The position numbers and the translations under genes are program-made. Source: Hungatella sp. (GTDB lineage: Bacteria > Bacillota > Clostridia > Lachnospirales > Lachnospiraceae). Taken from it: DNA of 35,009 nt. The notes beneath the pieces were generated by a model. It was not told the origin of the DNA, ran no database searches, and saw nothing but the letters and a program-made list of their open reading frames with translations. Below, piece after piece: positions 25,701 to 34,181 of this stretch. Each line of letters begins with the position of its first letter. Position 1 is the first letter of the stretch. The stretch is taken from positions 1-35,009 of the forward strand of contig JAAWHU010000034.1 in assembly GCA_022796015.1 (NCBI GenBank), written 5' to 3'.

Positions 25701-26272
25701 ACGCGGACTAAATTCTGCTTCTCGTCCTCCAGCTTTTTCTGGGCTATGCTTTTCCTGCGCTTGAACTTTACGATTCCTGCCGCCTCGTCGAAAAGCTCCC
25801 TCCGGTCCTCCGGCTTTCCGCTTAAGATCTTGTCGATCTGTCCCTGCCCGATAATGGAGTATCCCTCCTTGCCGATACCGGTATCATAGAACAGCTCGTT
25901 AATATCCTTCAGCCTGCATGCGCTTCCGTTAATCAGATATTCGCTTTCTCCTGAGCGGTAGATCCGCCTTGCCACAGTCACCTGGTCATAGTCGATGGCC
26001 AGCTGATGGTCGGAGTTATCCAGAGTAATGGCCACGTAGGCAAACCCCTGAGGCTTTCGTGTCTCGGTGCCTGAAAAAATTACGTCCTGCATGCTGGCTC
26101 CCCGCAGCTGCTTGATCCTCTGTTCCCCCAGAACCCATCGCACCGCGTCAGCCACATTACTCTTACCGCTTCCGTTAGGCCCTACAATGCCGGTAATCCC
26201 GTTGTGAAATTCAAACAGAATCTTGTTGGCAAAGGATTTGAAGCCCTGTACCTCAATGCTTTTTAAATACAT
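22712..26272 (-). CDS. smc: Chromosome segregation protein SMC
   Basis: Large ATPase that, with ScpA and ScpB, forms the bacterial condensin and organises the origin region. The 1186-residue protein shows the Walker A motif GPNGSGKSN (31-39), a first long coiled coil (about 165-500), the hinge (about 515-665, [20 protein letters not shown]), a second coiled coil (about 670-1020) and the C-terminal head with signature [16 protein letters not shown] and Walker [17 protein letters not shown]. Full length and intact. The ATG at 26272 is seven bases after the rnc stop, with AGGTGA overlapping that stop. The order rnc-smc-ftsY is conserved across Firmicutes. Confidence 0.98.
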   Translation of the reverse strand: MYLKSIEVQGFKSFANKILFEFHNGITGIVGPNGSGKSNVADAVRWVLGEQRIKQLRGASMQDVIFSGTETRKPQGFAYVAITLDNSDHQLAIDYDQVTVARRIYRSGESEYLINGSACRLKDINELFYDTGIGKEGYSIIGQGQIDKILSGKPEDRRELFDEAAGIVKFKRRKSIAQKKLEDEKQNLVRVNDILSELEKRVGPLAKQSETAREYLRLKEELKSYEVNVFLKESEGIKAQLKEIEADTRVVSEDLEETKAAADQIRVTYEELDLALKELGEKAEESRDQAGQANLLKGSLDGQINVLLEQINTENMNAEHIRARMDAISREMEERTSRLKEYEEDNSRVSSQVKEGKKEQEAAQEALRQADEKIMLLDQKIENAKSQMILTMNEKASLAARQQRYEAMLEQVQVRRSEVVQKLLKSKSDESVQEEQKKEEIKKLEEVKDRLKALAEAQDSSTGRIGELESEVSRLTRNLNLKQQEYRADDTKLESLKNLAERYDGYGNSIRRVMEVRSRVRGIHGVVADIITTQKEYEMAIETALGGSIQNIVTDSETTAKQLIEYLKKNKYGRATFLPLTSVGVKGGFTQDKALTEPGVLGLASSLVQADQVYEGLVRYLLGRVVVVDHIDHAIALSRKYQYSLRIVTLDGELLSAGGSMTGGAFKNTSNLLGRKREIEELENRCKKALAAAEKLQEELSMQEELLREQREELEQLKEQRQKAYLVQNTMEMNLAQLDDKIQEIAESSQDMVLENRHLEEQIREIEENQRELARGVMNLESQSSLEGKKAEEMTLTLEESRREREALAGNLSEVQLAGANLMQQYQFIQENVRRVRGELEKLEEEKAGLDGSRDVSRQAIDQKNQEIERLKGLIAEALDRAAQAEEEAVRYASAREEKSKEQKQLFDKREELAGRQGRLDKELFRLQSQKEKMEERLEHHVEYMWSEYELTLTTAMALRKPEWNSLSEMKKQTEQLKGAIRGLGNVNVNAIEDYKEVSERYEFMKTQHEDLVKAEETLLKIIEELDTGMRRQFEEKFKEIRREFDQVFKELFGGGHGALELVEGEDILEAGIQIISQPPGKKLQNMMQLSGGEKALTAIALLFAIQNLKPSPFCLLDEIEAALDDSNVDRFAGYLHKLTKNTQFIVITHRRGTMVSADRLYGITMQEKGVSTLVSVNLIEGSLEG

Positions 26273-26279
26273 ATTTCAC

Positions 26280-26969
26280 CTACTGTTTTGTTTTAAGTCT
26301 TAGGATTCCTTTGTATGCGGCCATGCTTTCCGCCGCCTTCTTGGTCCGGCCTGTTCCCCGTCCCACCTCTTCTGCCCCGATCATAGCCCGGGACTCAAAG
26401 AGTTTATTGTGATCCGGCCCTTCTTCCCGAAGGAGTTCATAGGACAGAGGTTCATCCCCCATGGCCTGAACCATCTCCTGTAAAATAGTCTTGCTATCAT
26501 AAAAGAGCTGTTTGTGTTCAATGTCATTTAAGATAAACCGCTCAATAAACTCTTTTGCATTAGCAAAACCACCATCCAGATAGATTGCCCCGATGAGGGC
26601 CTCCATGGCGTCGGATACAATGGAATTCCGCTCCCTTCCTCCAGTTGCCTCCTCCCCCTTGCCCAGAAGGAGATACTCCCCTAAGGACAACTCTCCGGCA
26701 CAGAGAGCCAGGGTGGGTTCACATACAATACTTGCCCGCATCTTCGTCAGGTCGCCCTCTGGCAGCTGTCTGTATTTGTGGTACAGGAAATCACTGGATA
26801 CCACCTCCAGAACCGCGTCTCCCAAAAATTCCAGCCGCTCGTTGCACTTAAGCTTGTCCATCCGGTGTTCATTGGCATAGGAACTGTGGGTCATGGCCTG
26901 GCACAGCAGCCTTTTGTCCTGAAATTCATACCCTGTCTTCTCTTCCAGTTCTTCTAATCGTTGATTCAT
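26280..26969 (-). CDS. rnc: Ribonuclease III
   Basis: Double-strand-specific endoribonuclease that processes rRNA precursors and structured messages. The 229-residue product has the signature NERLEFLGDAVLE (43-55, with D51), the second metal site D120 and E123 in SDAMEALIGA, and a C-terminal double-stranded RNA binding domain (about 157-228) ending in TGRTKKAAESMAA. GAGGAG precedes the ATG by about seven bases. Only 18 bases separate the start from the hairpin that follows acpP, so expression depends on read-through of that hairpin or on a promoter overlapping it. Confidence 0.97.
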   Translation of the reverse strand: MNQRLEELEEKTGYEFQDKRLLCQAMTHSSYANEHRMDKLKCNERLEFLGDAVLEVVSSDFLYHKYRQLPEGDLTKMRASIVCEPTLALCAGELSLGEYLLLGKGEEATGGRERNSIVSDAMEALIGAIYLDGGFANAKEFIERFILNDIEHKQLFYDSKTILQEMVQAMGDEPLSYELLREEGPDHNKLFESRAMIGAEEVGRGTGRTKKAAESMAAYKGILRLKTKQ

Positions 26970-26987
26970 ATACGTCTCCTCAAGATG

Positions 26988-27012
26988 AAAAAGCCCTTAT
27001 ACAGGGCTTTTT
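26988..27012 (-). terminator. Terminator-like hairpin between acpP and rnc
   Basis: AAAAAGCCCT pairs perfectly with AGGGCTTTTT around a five-base loop; on the minus strand the stem ends in TTTTTC. It should end or attenuate the plsX-acpP message. Being 18 bases before the rnc start, it may also be a control or processing site for rnc. Confidence 0.75.
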
Positions 27013-27024
27013 CGTACACAGCTC

Positions 27025-27255
27025 TTAGTTTAATGCATTCTTGATCTGCTCCACTGCATCTCCTACAGTCACAATCTTCTCTGCTTCCTCCTGTGGAATC
27101 TCGATATCGAACTGCTCCTCAATGGCAGCGATAATCTCGAAAATGTCCAGGGAATCGGCTCCCAGATCGTCTACAAATGTAGTGGATGTGGTGATATCGT
27201 CCTCACTTACATTCAATACCTCCGCAATAATCCCCTGTAATTTCTCAAATTCCAT
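27025..27255 (-). CDS. acpP: Acyl carrier protein
   Basis: Small acidic carrier of fatty-acid intermediates, 76 residues. The 4'-phosphopantetheine attachment serine is S35 in the motif GADSLD. Length and four-helix pattern are standard. It lies 25 bases downstream of plsX, whose product uses acyl-ACP, and is followed by a terminator-like hairpin. Confidence 0.97.
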   Translation of the reverse strand: MEFEKLQGIIAEVLNVSEDDITTSTTFVDDLGADSLDIFEIIAAIEEQFDIEIPQEEAEKIVTVGDAVEQIKNALN

Positions 27256-27280
27256 AACAAAACCTTCCTCTCTTTCTTTT

Positions 27281-28291
27281 TTATTCCTGCTCTTTAATTG
27301 GCAGCAGGCTTTCCTTTATTTTTTCATTGATCTCCTGCTCTTTAAAGGTAACGCACTGAATGATAGAATTGCATATTTCTACGGACTTTGAGTTGCCGTG
27401 GGTCTTCACCACCAGTCCCTTTAACCCCAAAAGAGGGGCACCGCCATACTGGCTTGCATCAAAAGCCTTCATGGTCTCTTTGAGCGCCGGCTTCACAAGG
27501 AGAGCGCCGATCTTACTTCTCAGGCTTGTCATCAGCCCTGCCTTCACCATAGAAAGCATGGTAGCTCCCACACCCTCGTACAGCTTTAAGATTACATTGC
27601 CTACAAAGGCCTCGCTGACAATAACGTCTGCACCGCCATGGGGAATCTCCCTGGCCTCGATACTGCCAATAAAGTTAATATCCGTGCATGCTTTCAAAAG
27701 GGGAAATGTCTCCTTCACCAGGGCATTGCCCTTTTCCTCCTCCGCGCCGATATTGACAATGGCAACCCTGGGATGTTTCATGCCTATGACGTGTTCCATG
27801 TAAATAGAACCCATTCTTGCAAATTGTACCAGATGAGAAGGCCTGGCGTCCACATTGGCTCCGCAGTCAATCAGAAGGGATACCCCTTTCTCCGTGGGAA
27901 TGAGAGGCGCTAAGGGCGGACGTTCCACTCCCCGTATCCTTCCCACAATTACCTGACCTCCTACCAGGATAGCCCCGGAACTCCCCGCTGACACAAAGGC
28001 ATCGGCCTCCTGCCTCTTTACCAGATTCATCCCCACTACAATGGAAGAGTCCTTCTTTTTGCGGATGGCGTTCACCGGCGGCTCCTCCGTCTCGATGACC
28101 TCAGAGGCATGTACAATGGAAACCCGGCCCTCAGGGTAAGAATAGTTCCCCAGTTCCTTTTGTATCTTATCTTCCTGGCCCACCAGGATCACGCTGACCT
28201 GTTCCTTTTTGCTTACTGCCTCTACGGCTCCTTTTACAATCTCCACGGGAGCATAATCCCCGCCCATAGCATCCACTGCTACCTTTATCAT
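27281..28291 (-). CDS. plsX: Phosphate acyltransferase PlsX
   Basis: Converts acyl-ACP and phosphate to acyl phosphate, the first step of phospholipid synthesis with PlsY. The 336-residue product starts with the hallmark [12 protein letters not shown] and has the conserved [13 protein letters not shown] and [15 protein letters not shown] stretches. AAAGGAG lies nine bases before the ATG at 28291. It heads the plsX-acpP unit behind its own promoter and is followed, beyond the hairpin, by rnc, smc and ftsY. The gene order is the usual one in Clostridia, without a FapR or L32 gene immediately upstream; instead there is a remnant of mobile DNA. Confidence 0.97.
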   Translation of the reverse strand: MIKVAVDAMGGDYAPVEIVKGAVEAVSKKEQVSVILVGQEDKIQKELGNYSYPEGRVSIVHASEVIETEEPPVNAIRKKKDSSIVVGMNLVKRQEADAFVSAGSSGAILVGGQVIVGRIRGVERPPLAPLIPTEKGVSLLIDCGANVDARPSHLVQFARMGSIYMEHVIGMKHPRVAIVNIGAEEEKGNALVKETFPLLKACTDINFIGSIEAREIPHGGADVIVSEAFVGNVILKLYEGVGATMLSMVKAGLMTSLRSKIGALLVKPALKETMKAFDASQYGGAPLLGLKGLVVKTHGNSKSVEICNSIIQCVTFKEQEINEKIKESLLPIKEQE

Positions 28292-28339
28292 ACTGTGATT
28301 CTCCTTTCAGCCCAGGGGGCCTGAGATAATCTATTACAT

Positions 28340-28368
28340 AATATACTAGATATCGTTTTATAAATCAA
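28340..28368 (-). promoter_or_regulatory. Promoter of plsX-acpP
   Basis: On the minus strand TTGATT (28368-28363), a 17-base spacer and TATATT (28345-28340) lie about 50 bases before the plsX start. Transcription should begin near 28333. Confidence 0.7.
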
Positions 28369-28433
28369 TACTGTATTTCTTTTTATATAATGACTTTCCC
28401 CCATTCTTAAATATCATGTATGAATTTTCCCCC

Positions 28434-28541
28434 AGAGATACCAGCCGCAAGATTAAATCTGTATTCAAGGCAAAGGGCATGAGTGGTAAGCACCTGGCTG
28501 GCACGGTTATTTATGGTTATCTGTGGGACAAAAAGCGGAAA
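28434..28541 (+). pseudogene. Fragment of a large serine recombinase
   Basis: An in-frame stretch reads RDTSRKIKSVFKAKGMSGKH followed by a tail with GTVIYGYLWDKKRK. This is the linker after the catalytic domain in large serine recombinases of the TnpX and Tn1549 type, where ARDTSRKI and GxxYGY are strongly conserved. Only about 36 residues remain, inside a 58-codon frame (28416-28592), with no catalytic serine domain before it and no recombinase or zinc-ribbon domain after it. It is therefore a scar of an integrated element, not a working gene. Confidence 0.75.
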
Positions 28542-28680
28542 CAGAAATTTAGTCCTCAAACTTTGGTTGTAGGCAACTTTCTTTTTTTTTAATTTTATGG
28601 TAAACTATCGAAAAGAAGAGGATTAAATACAAGTTAATTCGCAGTTACACTTTATATGGAACAATAAGGGTGGAGTTAGA

Positions 28681-29511
28681 TTGTTAAAAAGAAAGCTGGT
28701 GAAGAGATTGACAGTTACGCAACAGATAGACCAAAAACATCAGGAAGATTTACAGAGGTTAAGAGGCTTTCGCCTGCTTGATGATGATTTTCTCACAAAG
28801 TGTTTTGATGGTCATACGGCAAGCATAGAACTGGTATTGCAGATTGTACTGGAAAAGCCGGATTTAAAGGTGCTGGACGTTCGCACCCAGGTATTTGTAG
28901 AGAATCTGCCGAACCGTTCAGTGAGACTGGATATTCTGGCTACCGACAGCACAGGGGCAAAACTGAATGTAGAAGTACAGCGCTCCGACAAAGGAGCTGG
29001 GAGAAAAAGAGCAAGGTATAACTCCAGCATGATGGATGCAAACCTTCTGCAGAAGGGCGAGGATTTTGACAAGCTACCGGAAACCTGGGTAATCTTTATC
29101 ACAGAAAATGACGTAATGGGAAAAGGGCTGCCGCTCTATCCGGTTGAGCGGTGCTTTTTGGGAACTGGGGAAAGCTTTGGGGACGGTTCGCACATACTGT
29201 ATGTAAATGGCGCTTATCGTGGAGATACGCCAATCGGAAAATTAATGCATGACTTCTCCTGTACAGACGCAGGGGATATGTACTATGGAACACTGGCGGA
29301 CAGGGTGAGATTTTTCAAAGAGAGTAAGGAGGGAATCGAAATTATGTGCCGGGCTATGGAAGATATGAGGAACCAGACATTGAAAGAGGGAATGAAAGAA
29401 GTTGCACTCCGTATGTTGACGGCTGGCAAATATGCTTTAGAGGAAATCGTTAATATTTCAGGACTTTCTCTTGAAGAGGTTAAGCAGCTGAAAGCTGACA
29501 GAAGCGCATAA
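28681..29511 (+). CDS. Rpn-family recombination-promoting nuclease / PD-(D/E)XK transposase-like protein
   Basis: Predicted nuclease of 276 residues from the group annotated as Rpn or PD-(D/E)XK family transposase. The N-terminal 200 residues include the nuclease core RLDILATDSTGAKLNVEVQR with the acidic residue in LDI and the ExQ motif in place of ExK, then the basic RKRARYNSSMMD. The C-terminal part (about 225-276) is helical and ends with a helix-turn-helix-like EEIVNISGLSLEEVKQL. Such proteins cut DNA and promote RecA-independent recombination; they are not flanked by insertion-sequence ends. The start is TTG at 28681, with GGAG five bases upstream. It differs from its neighbours in strand and lower G+C content and lies beside a recombinase scar, so acquisition by transfer is likely. 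Confidence 0.85.
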   Translation: MLKRKLVKRLTVTQQIDQKHQEDLQRLRGFRLLDDDFLTKCFDGHTASIELVLQIVLEKPDLKVLDVRTQVFVENLPNRSVRLDILATDSTGAKLNVEVQRSDKGAGRKRARYNSSMMDANLLQKGEDFDKLPETWVIFITENDVMGKGLPLYPVERCFLGTGESFGDGSHILYVNGAYRGDTPIGKLMHDFSCTDAGDMYYGTLADRVRFFKESKEGIEIMCRAMEDMRNQTLKEGMKEVALRMLTAGKYALEEIVNISGLSLEEVKQLKADRSA

Positions 29512-29524
29512 GCAGAATTGATAA

Positions 29525-29563
29525 GCCAGAAATCAAGGAGAACGATTTCTGGCTTCATTTTTT
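29525..29563 (+). terminator. Rho-independent terminator of the Rpn-type gene
   Basis: GCCAGAAATC (29525-29534) pairs perfectly with GATTTCTGGC (29544-29553) around a nine-base loop, followed by TTCATTTTTT. It lies 14 bases after the stop codon. On the minus strand no U-tract follows, so it is one-directional. Confidence 0.88.
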
Positions 29564-29631
29564 AACGCAGTATTTATTTTTATATATCATAATTCTCCAA
29601 CCGAAGAAGATCAAAGCCTTGCTGTTACTGA

Positions 29632-30822
29632 TTATTCCTTCCCAAACTCCCCCAGCTCCTGCCCCTTAAGGGCTCTCTCCAAAAGCTTTGGCAGCTTCTG
29701 AGGATTACAGGCAAAGCATGGAATCCCTAGCCTGGCCACCTTCTCCGCGATCTGAGCATCGTAATAAGGTTTCCCCCCATCGGCGATGGCCAGAAGGCAT
29801 ACCACCGTAACCCCGCTCTCCTTCAGTTCCCCAAGCCTTCTAATAAGGGCCGCCCGGTTGCCTCCTTCACAGAGATCGCTGACCAAAAAGAACAGCGTCT
29901 TCTTAGGATTCTCCACAAACCTGCTGCAGTAAGCCACGGATTTGTCAATATCCGTTCCCCCTCCTAGCTGGAACCCGAACAGCAGATCCACAGGGTCGTC
30001 ACATTTTTCCGTCAGATCCACCACCTGGGTGTCAAAAGCCACGATTCTGGTCTTCACCGACGCCATGCTTGCCAGAATACAGCTGATAATGGAGGAATAG
30101 ATCACCGATTCCCCCATGGAACCGCTCTGATCCACGTCCAGAATAATGGTGTATTTATTGGCCGCCGTGGTGGAGGTGCGGTCAAAAAAATAATAGTGTT
30201 CCGGAATAATCTTTTTCAGCTCCGGCCTGTAGTTTTTGATTCCTCTTCGGATGGTAGTAGGAAAATCCAGAGCCGATGCCGATGGAATCGGGGAATGCTG
30301 CCTCTTATTCACCGCCGCCGTCACCGCTCTCTTAATATCGCTTTCCAAAAGCTTGTTGATCTCCTCCACAATCTTTTTCATAAATTCCCGGACGCTTTCT
30401 TTGCTCCTTTTGGGCACCTGATCCTTTAAAAGCAGGATGGTGGAAGCCAGGTTCATATCCGGCTCCAGGTTCTCCAAAAGCTCCGGCTCAAAGATCAGCT
30501 GCTTTAATCCGCACCGCTCCATGGCATCTGCCTGTACGATCTTCACCAGATCCTTGTCAAAAAGGCTCCTTACGTCTCCCAGCCACCTGGTAATCTGAGG
30601 GTTGGAAGGCCCGTGGCCTGCCCCTCTTCCTCCCGGCCCAAAGCCTCCCTGGGAGGTGTTGTTGTAGATACAGGCCAGGGCCTGATCCATAAGCCACTGT
30701 TCCTCCGTGAGTCCCAGGCTTTCTCCCCCGTTCATTCTGTCAAAGCCTTCCTCGCTCTCCTGGCCCAGGATGAGACGCCATCTTGTCATGCGTTCCTTTA
30801 ATTTGTCGTCAGATATCTCCAA
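29632..30822 (-). CDS. vWA-domain protein (YehP-like)
   Basis: Protein of 396 residues from the MoxR-associated vWA group, similar to E. coli YehP. It opens with a helical domain containing RWRLILG and a Gly-rich loop GGFGPGGRGAGHG, then carries the vWA domain from about 222, with the MIDAS motif DQSGS (231-235) and the GGGTDI threonine, so metal binding should be intact. It probably joins or is remodelled by the MoxR ATPase encoded two genes upstream. The TTG at 30822, nine bases after GGAGG, overlaps the DUF5682 gene by 14 bases and gives a start like that of YehP; the ATG at 30789 is the alternative (385 residues). The frame is open to 30861. No clear terminator follows. Confidence 0.88.
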   Translation of the reverse strand: MEISDDKLKERMTRWRLILGQESEEGFDRMNGGESLGLTEEQWLMDQALACIYNNTSQGGFGPGGRGAGHGPSNPQITRWLGDVRSLFDKDLVKIVQADAMERCGLKQLIFEPELLENLEPDMNLASTILLLKDQVPKRSKESVREFMKKIVEEINKLLESDIKRAVTAAVNKRQHSPIPSASALDFPTTIRRGIKNYRPELKKIIPEHYYFFDRTSTTAANKYTIILDVDQSGSMGESVIYSSIISCILASMASVKTRIVAFDTQVVDLTEKCDDPVDLLFGFQLGGGTDIDKSVAYCSRFVENPKKTLFFLVSDLCEGGNRAALIRRLGELKESGVTVVCLLAIADGGKPYYDAQIAEKVARLGIPCFACNPQKLPKLLERALKGQELGEFGKE

Positions 30823-33067
30823 AATCAAAATCCTCCAATCCCTCCAGCATCTCCATGGCATCCTCCGTGAGAGTCCCGCCCAGAACCTCGCTGACCTGCT
30901 CCGGATTCACCTGCCAGATCTCCCCCAGATTCTCGGCGATCTGATCCTTTTCCATGGAAGAAAAATCCGCAAAAGCCCGGCGCAGAAACAAAAGAGCCCG
31001 CTTAAATTCCTCCTCGTCCAGAGTATCCAGATACCCGCTTAATTTCTCCCACAAGGTAAGGCGGGCAATGAGGGCGTAATGGTTGCGGGAAGACAGGCCT
31101 GCAAACCATCCGGCCCCCAGCTCCGCAGGAATCCCCTTGGAAAGACGCCTCTCCACCTCACGCCCCAGCTCCTCGCTGTCCATGATCCCCTGCTCTAAGA
31201 GAATGGAAGCCGCCAGCCCGGAAAGACGGGTATTGAGATCATCTCTGGCCGCAATCCGGCCAAGAACCTCAAGGAAACGCTGCCGGTCCAGAAAATCATG
31301 GGCCACGCTTACGGTCTGAAGGCGGCTCACGGCAGCGGCCAACGATTTTGCCGCTTCATCGTCACAGGCGCACTCTCCCGGCAGAATCAGACAGGCCCGC
31401 AGAAACAGCTGGGACAAAATAGGAATCAGGGGCGTCCTGTCAAGCCTTCTGATATCCCCGTACAAAATCACCACAGACAGGCTCCCTGCCGTATCTGCAA
31501 TCTCCGTTATGGACGCCCCATCCACTGCCATTGCCTGAAGCCGGTCCAGGGCCGCAGATACCATAGCCGGCATTCCGCAGTAAAAAGCCTCCTCCACGAT
31601 TCCTGCAATCCGGGAAATCCCCTGGCTCTCCTCCAGCTTACTTTTTAATGCGAAGGCCGCCGCCTGCTCCACGGTATCGCCCTTCAGCACTGCCTCCACA
31701 ATCTGGATCTCCGCCTCCGGCGTCCATCTTAAGCTCCACTGCTCCGCCCAGGTGGCATTGTCCTGGCGCACGGACTGAATCGAGGCGAACAAAATCCCCA
31801 GCACCCTCAGCCGGTGGAGAAAAAAAGACCTTTCCAGATCAAGAAAAGCAGCTTTTTTTGTCTTTACCCTTAAGTTTTCCCGCAGATCCAGGGACAGCTC
31901 CGAGGCAGTCACGGACTTGTATTTTTCCAGCTTTAATTCCCTTAATTTCTCATAAAAATCCCTTTGAATGGAGGTCTGGCTCACCCCCTGGGGAAGGCTT
32001 CCGATCTTAGTGCCGATCTCCGTGTCCGCCGCCGCAAGGGCAAGCTCTGAAAATGCCCCGTGGCCCATACAGGTGACGGCCGCGTCCCGAAGATCCCGAA
32101 GAGCCGGAATCCTGCCGTCATGAAGGGCCGCCAACGCCCCCGACAGTCTGGCCGCCTCCAAGACCTCCGCCGAAGACACCATTCCCCCGTGGTTCCTCTG
32201 GAACGATGCAAGGCCTGTGAGATACCGCCTTGCCCCGTAGTCCGGTTCCTTCCTTAAAAGTCCCTGCCACAGGTATTCATAGTAGGCGGGAGCCCGGTTC
32301 CCCGCACCGTAGCCGGAATGCTCCGAGAGACGGTAATAGGAATAGGGCATCAGAGTCTTCATGGACGCAAGGCTGGGAAGGGCCTTTCGCTCCTTGTCCG
32401 TCATGGCACTGCCGCCTGTAAGAATTCCTTCCACATGATAAGCCCCTGTGATTACCGCGATCCTCTCCGGCGCTGTCCCCTCTTTTACGGCATCCTCAAT
32501 CTGCCTCCTCATGAAGGCCTCCCGCACCAGATTCTCGGCATAGTCTCCGGCGCTCCTCTGCTCCAGCTGCCTTAAGGAGCGGCCGAATTCCTTGGCCCCC
32601 CTCTCATAACCGGCAGCGTCCCCGGCCTGCTCCATAGTCCGTTCCCAGAAGGTCTCATGGTCCTTGTCAGGGCACTGGCTGTCAAGAGCCCGGTACACGT
32701 CAAAGGATTCCCCGGACTCCTCCTTGCCCTCCCCTACTGCCCTCATGCCCAGGAACACATCGGATGGCAGATCACAGAATCTGCATCTGCGCCCATGCTC
32801 TCCGGCCCACAGAAGGGCCTGATATTCCGGTGAATATTCTGCAAAGGGATAAAGAACGGTTCTGATAGGGAGCTCCTTTGTGTATGCCATGACTGCCACA
32901 GGAGGCTTCACCTCCTCCGCCCTCAGGTCTTCCATCAAATCCGTAAAATCCGCCGGCCCCTCGATGAGAACCAGTTCAGGGTCTGCCTGTTCCAGAAACT
33001 CTCTGACATAGTAAGCGCCTGCAGGAGACAGATGACGGATTCCAAATACAAAAGGCTGTTTCTCCAT
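30809..33067 (-). CDS. DUF5682 family protein (YehM-like)
   Basis: Large cytosolic protein of 752 residues equivalent to YehM of E. coli. The N-terminal 220 residues contain GIRHLSPAG (H12), LIEGPAD (E36), a YPFAEYSPEYQAL stretch and ITGAYHVEG (H211). Spaced H, E and H residues in such a context recall EreA/TraB/ChaN-like hydrolases, but this is a weak resemblance. The rest is mainly helical and resembles the variable scaffold part of the family. Biochemical function is unknown. The ATG at 33067 overlaps the ATPase stop codon as TGATG, so translation is coupled; TTG at 33070 has better spacing to AAGGAG and is possible. The vWA gene starts inside its last codons. Confidence 0.85.
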   Translation of the reverse strand: MEKQPFVFGIRHLSPAGAYYVREFLEQADPELVLIEGPADFTDLMEDLRAEEVKPPVAVMAYTKELPIRTVLYPFAEYSPEYQALLWAGEHGRRCRFCDLPSDVFLGMRAVGEGKEESGESFDVYRALDSQCPDKDHETFWERTMEQAGDAAGYERGAKEFGRSLRQLEQRSAGDYAENLVREAFMRRQIEDAVKEGTAPERIAVITGAYHVEGILTGGSAMTDKERKALPSLASMKTLMPYSYYRLSEHSGYGAGNRAPAYYEYLWQGLLRKEPDYGARRYLTGLASFQRNHGGMVSSAEVLEAARLSGALAALHDGRIPALRDLRDAAVTCMGHGAFSELALAAADTEIGTKIGSLPQGVSQTSIQRDFYEKLRELKLEKYKSVTASELSLDLRENLRVKTKKAAFLDLERSFFLHRLRVLGILFASIQSVRQDNATWAEQWSLRWTPEAEIQIVEAVLKGDTVEQAAAFALKSKLEESQGISRIAGIVEEAFYCGMPAMVSAALDRLQAMAVDGASITEIADTAGSLSVVILYGDIRRLDRTPLIPILSQLFLRACLILPGECACDDEAAKSLAAAVSRLQTVSVAHDFLDRQRFLEVLGRIAARDDLNTRLSGLAASILLEQGIMDSEELGREVERRLSKGIPAELGAGWFAGLSSRNHYALIARLTLWEKLSGYLDTLDEEEFKRALLFLRRAFADFSSMEKDQIAENLGEIWQVNPEQVSEVLGGTLTEDAMEMLEGLEDFDFGDI

Positions 33068-34155
33068 CAATGATTTAACTCCTTGCACTCTTTATAGAGG
33101 GAAAGCCATCCAGAGCCCCTTTTTTTCATAATGTTCTCCAGATATTCTTCCCATACCCTCTGATCCTTCTCGTCCTCCTTCACCACGGCTCCCTGAAGGC
33201 CTGCCGCCAGGTCATAGTCCGTAATATCCCCGTTTCCGAAGCTTCCTGCCAGAGCCATGCTGTTTGCCAGAAGGGAGATGGCCTCCGCCGTAGACAAAAC
33301 TCCTGTAGTAGTCTTTAGCTTCTGCTTTCCATCCAGGGTAGCCCCTGCCCTCAGCTCCCGGAAAATGGTACACACCTTCTCCACCACCTCTTCTTCCGGA
33401 AGCTTGGCGTTGAGATCCAGACTTTCCGACAGCTGGGCAATTCTGGTCTTCACAATCTCCATCTCCGCTTCCAGGCTTTCCGGTGAAGGCAGAACTACAA
33501 TGTTAAACCGCCTCTTTAATGCCGCCGACATCTCGTTGACTCCCTTATCCCTGGTGTTGGCCGTGGCAATCACCGAGAATCCCTTTTTGGCGGGAACCTC
33601 AATGCCAAGCTCCGGCACGGAGATCCTTTTCTCCGACAAAATAGAGATGAGGGCGTCCTGAACCTCTGAGGCACACCTGGAAATCTCCTCCACTCTGGCG
33701 ATGGCGCCTTCCTCCATGGCCCTGTATACAGGACTGGGAATCATGGCCTCCTTAGAAGGCCCGCTTGCAATCAGCATGGCGTAATTCCAGGAGTATTTGA
33801 TCTGCTCCTCCGTGGTTCCTGCCGTTCCCTGAATCACCCTTGTGGAGTTGCCGTTAATGGCGGCCGTCAAATGCTCCGACAGCCATGATTTTGCCGTTCC
33901 CGGCTCCCCGATGAGAAGAAGGGCCCGGTCCGTCACAAGGGTGGAAATGGCGATCTCCACCAATCTCTCATGGCCGATGTATTTGGGGGTAATCTCCATT
34001 CCCCCGCAGCTGCCGCCGCAGATGTAGGTGAGAACAGACTTGGGCGACATACGCCATCCGGCAGGCACCGGGTATTTCTCATTGGCAATCAACACATCAA
34101 TCTCTTTCTGAAACAGCTGCTCCGCCGGCAGCCTCTGGACATTGTTATTACTCAT
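33067..34155 (-). CDS. MoxR-type AAA ATPase (YehL-like)
   Basis: AAA+ ATPase of 362 residues. Walker A is GEPGTAKS (83-90), Walker B GAIARVEEISR (150-160), sensor 1 is VIATANTRDKG and the arginine finger region is ALKRRF. MoxR ATPases work with vWA partners as chaperones that insert metals, activate enzymes or remodel complexes; here the partners are the DUF5682 and vWA proteins encoded downstream. The frame is open to 34176, but the ATG at 34155 follows GTGGAGG by five to six bases and is preferred. The gap to the upstream gene is 26 bases, so the promoter of the cassette lies outside the window or inside that gene. Confidence 0.92.
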   Translation of the reverse strand: MSNNNVQRLPAEQLFQKEIDVLIANEKYPVPAGWRMSPKSVLTYICGGSCGGMEITPKYIGHERLVEIAISTLVTDRALLLIGEPGTAKSWLSEHLTAAINGNSTRVIQGTAGTTEEQIKYSWNYAMLIASGPSKEAMIPSPVYRAMEEGAIARVEEISRCASEVQDALISILSEKRISVPELGIEVPAKKGFSVIATANTRDKGVNEMSAALKRRFNIVVLPSPESLEAEMEIVKTRIAQLSESLDLNAKLPEEEVVEKVCTIFRELRAGATLDGKQKLKTTTGVLSTAEAISLLANSMALAGSFGNGDITDYDLAAGLQGAVVKEDEKDQRVWEEYLENIMKKRGSGWLSLYKECKELNH

Positions 34156-34181
34156 AGCTTCCTCCACTTTTATCATCCTTT

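Larger units (their letters stand above)
28292..28680. other. Intergenic region between plsX and the Rpn-type gene
   Basis: This 389-base gap holds the divergent plsX promoter (28340-28368), a fragment of a large serine recombinase (28434-28541), a short T-rich stretch (28580-28590) and a possible extended -10 box TGGTAAACT (28598-28606) for the Rpn-type gene. It is visibly richer in A+T than the housekeeping genes on its left. No structured RNA or riboswitch was recognised. Confidence 0.7.

Noticed and set aside
28561..28592. Terminator after the recombinase fragment (GTTG/CAAC followed by a T-run)
   Set aside because: The stem has only four pairs and is too weak to support a call.
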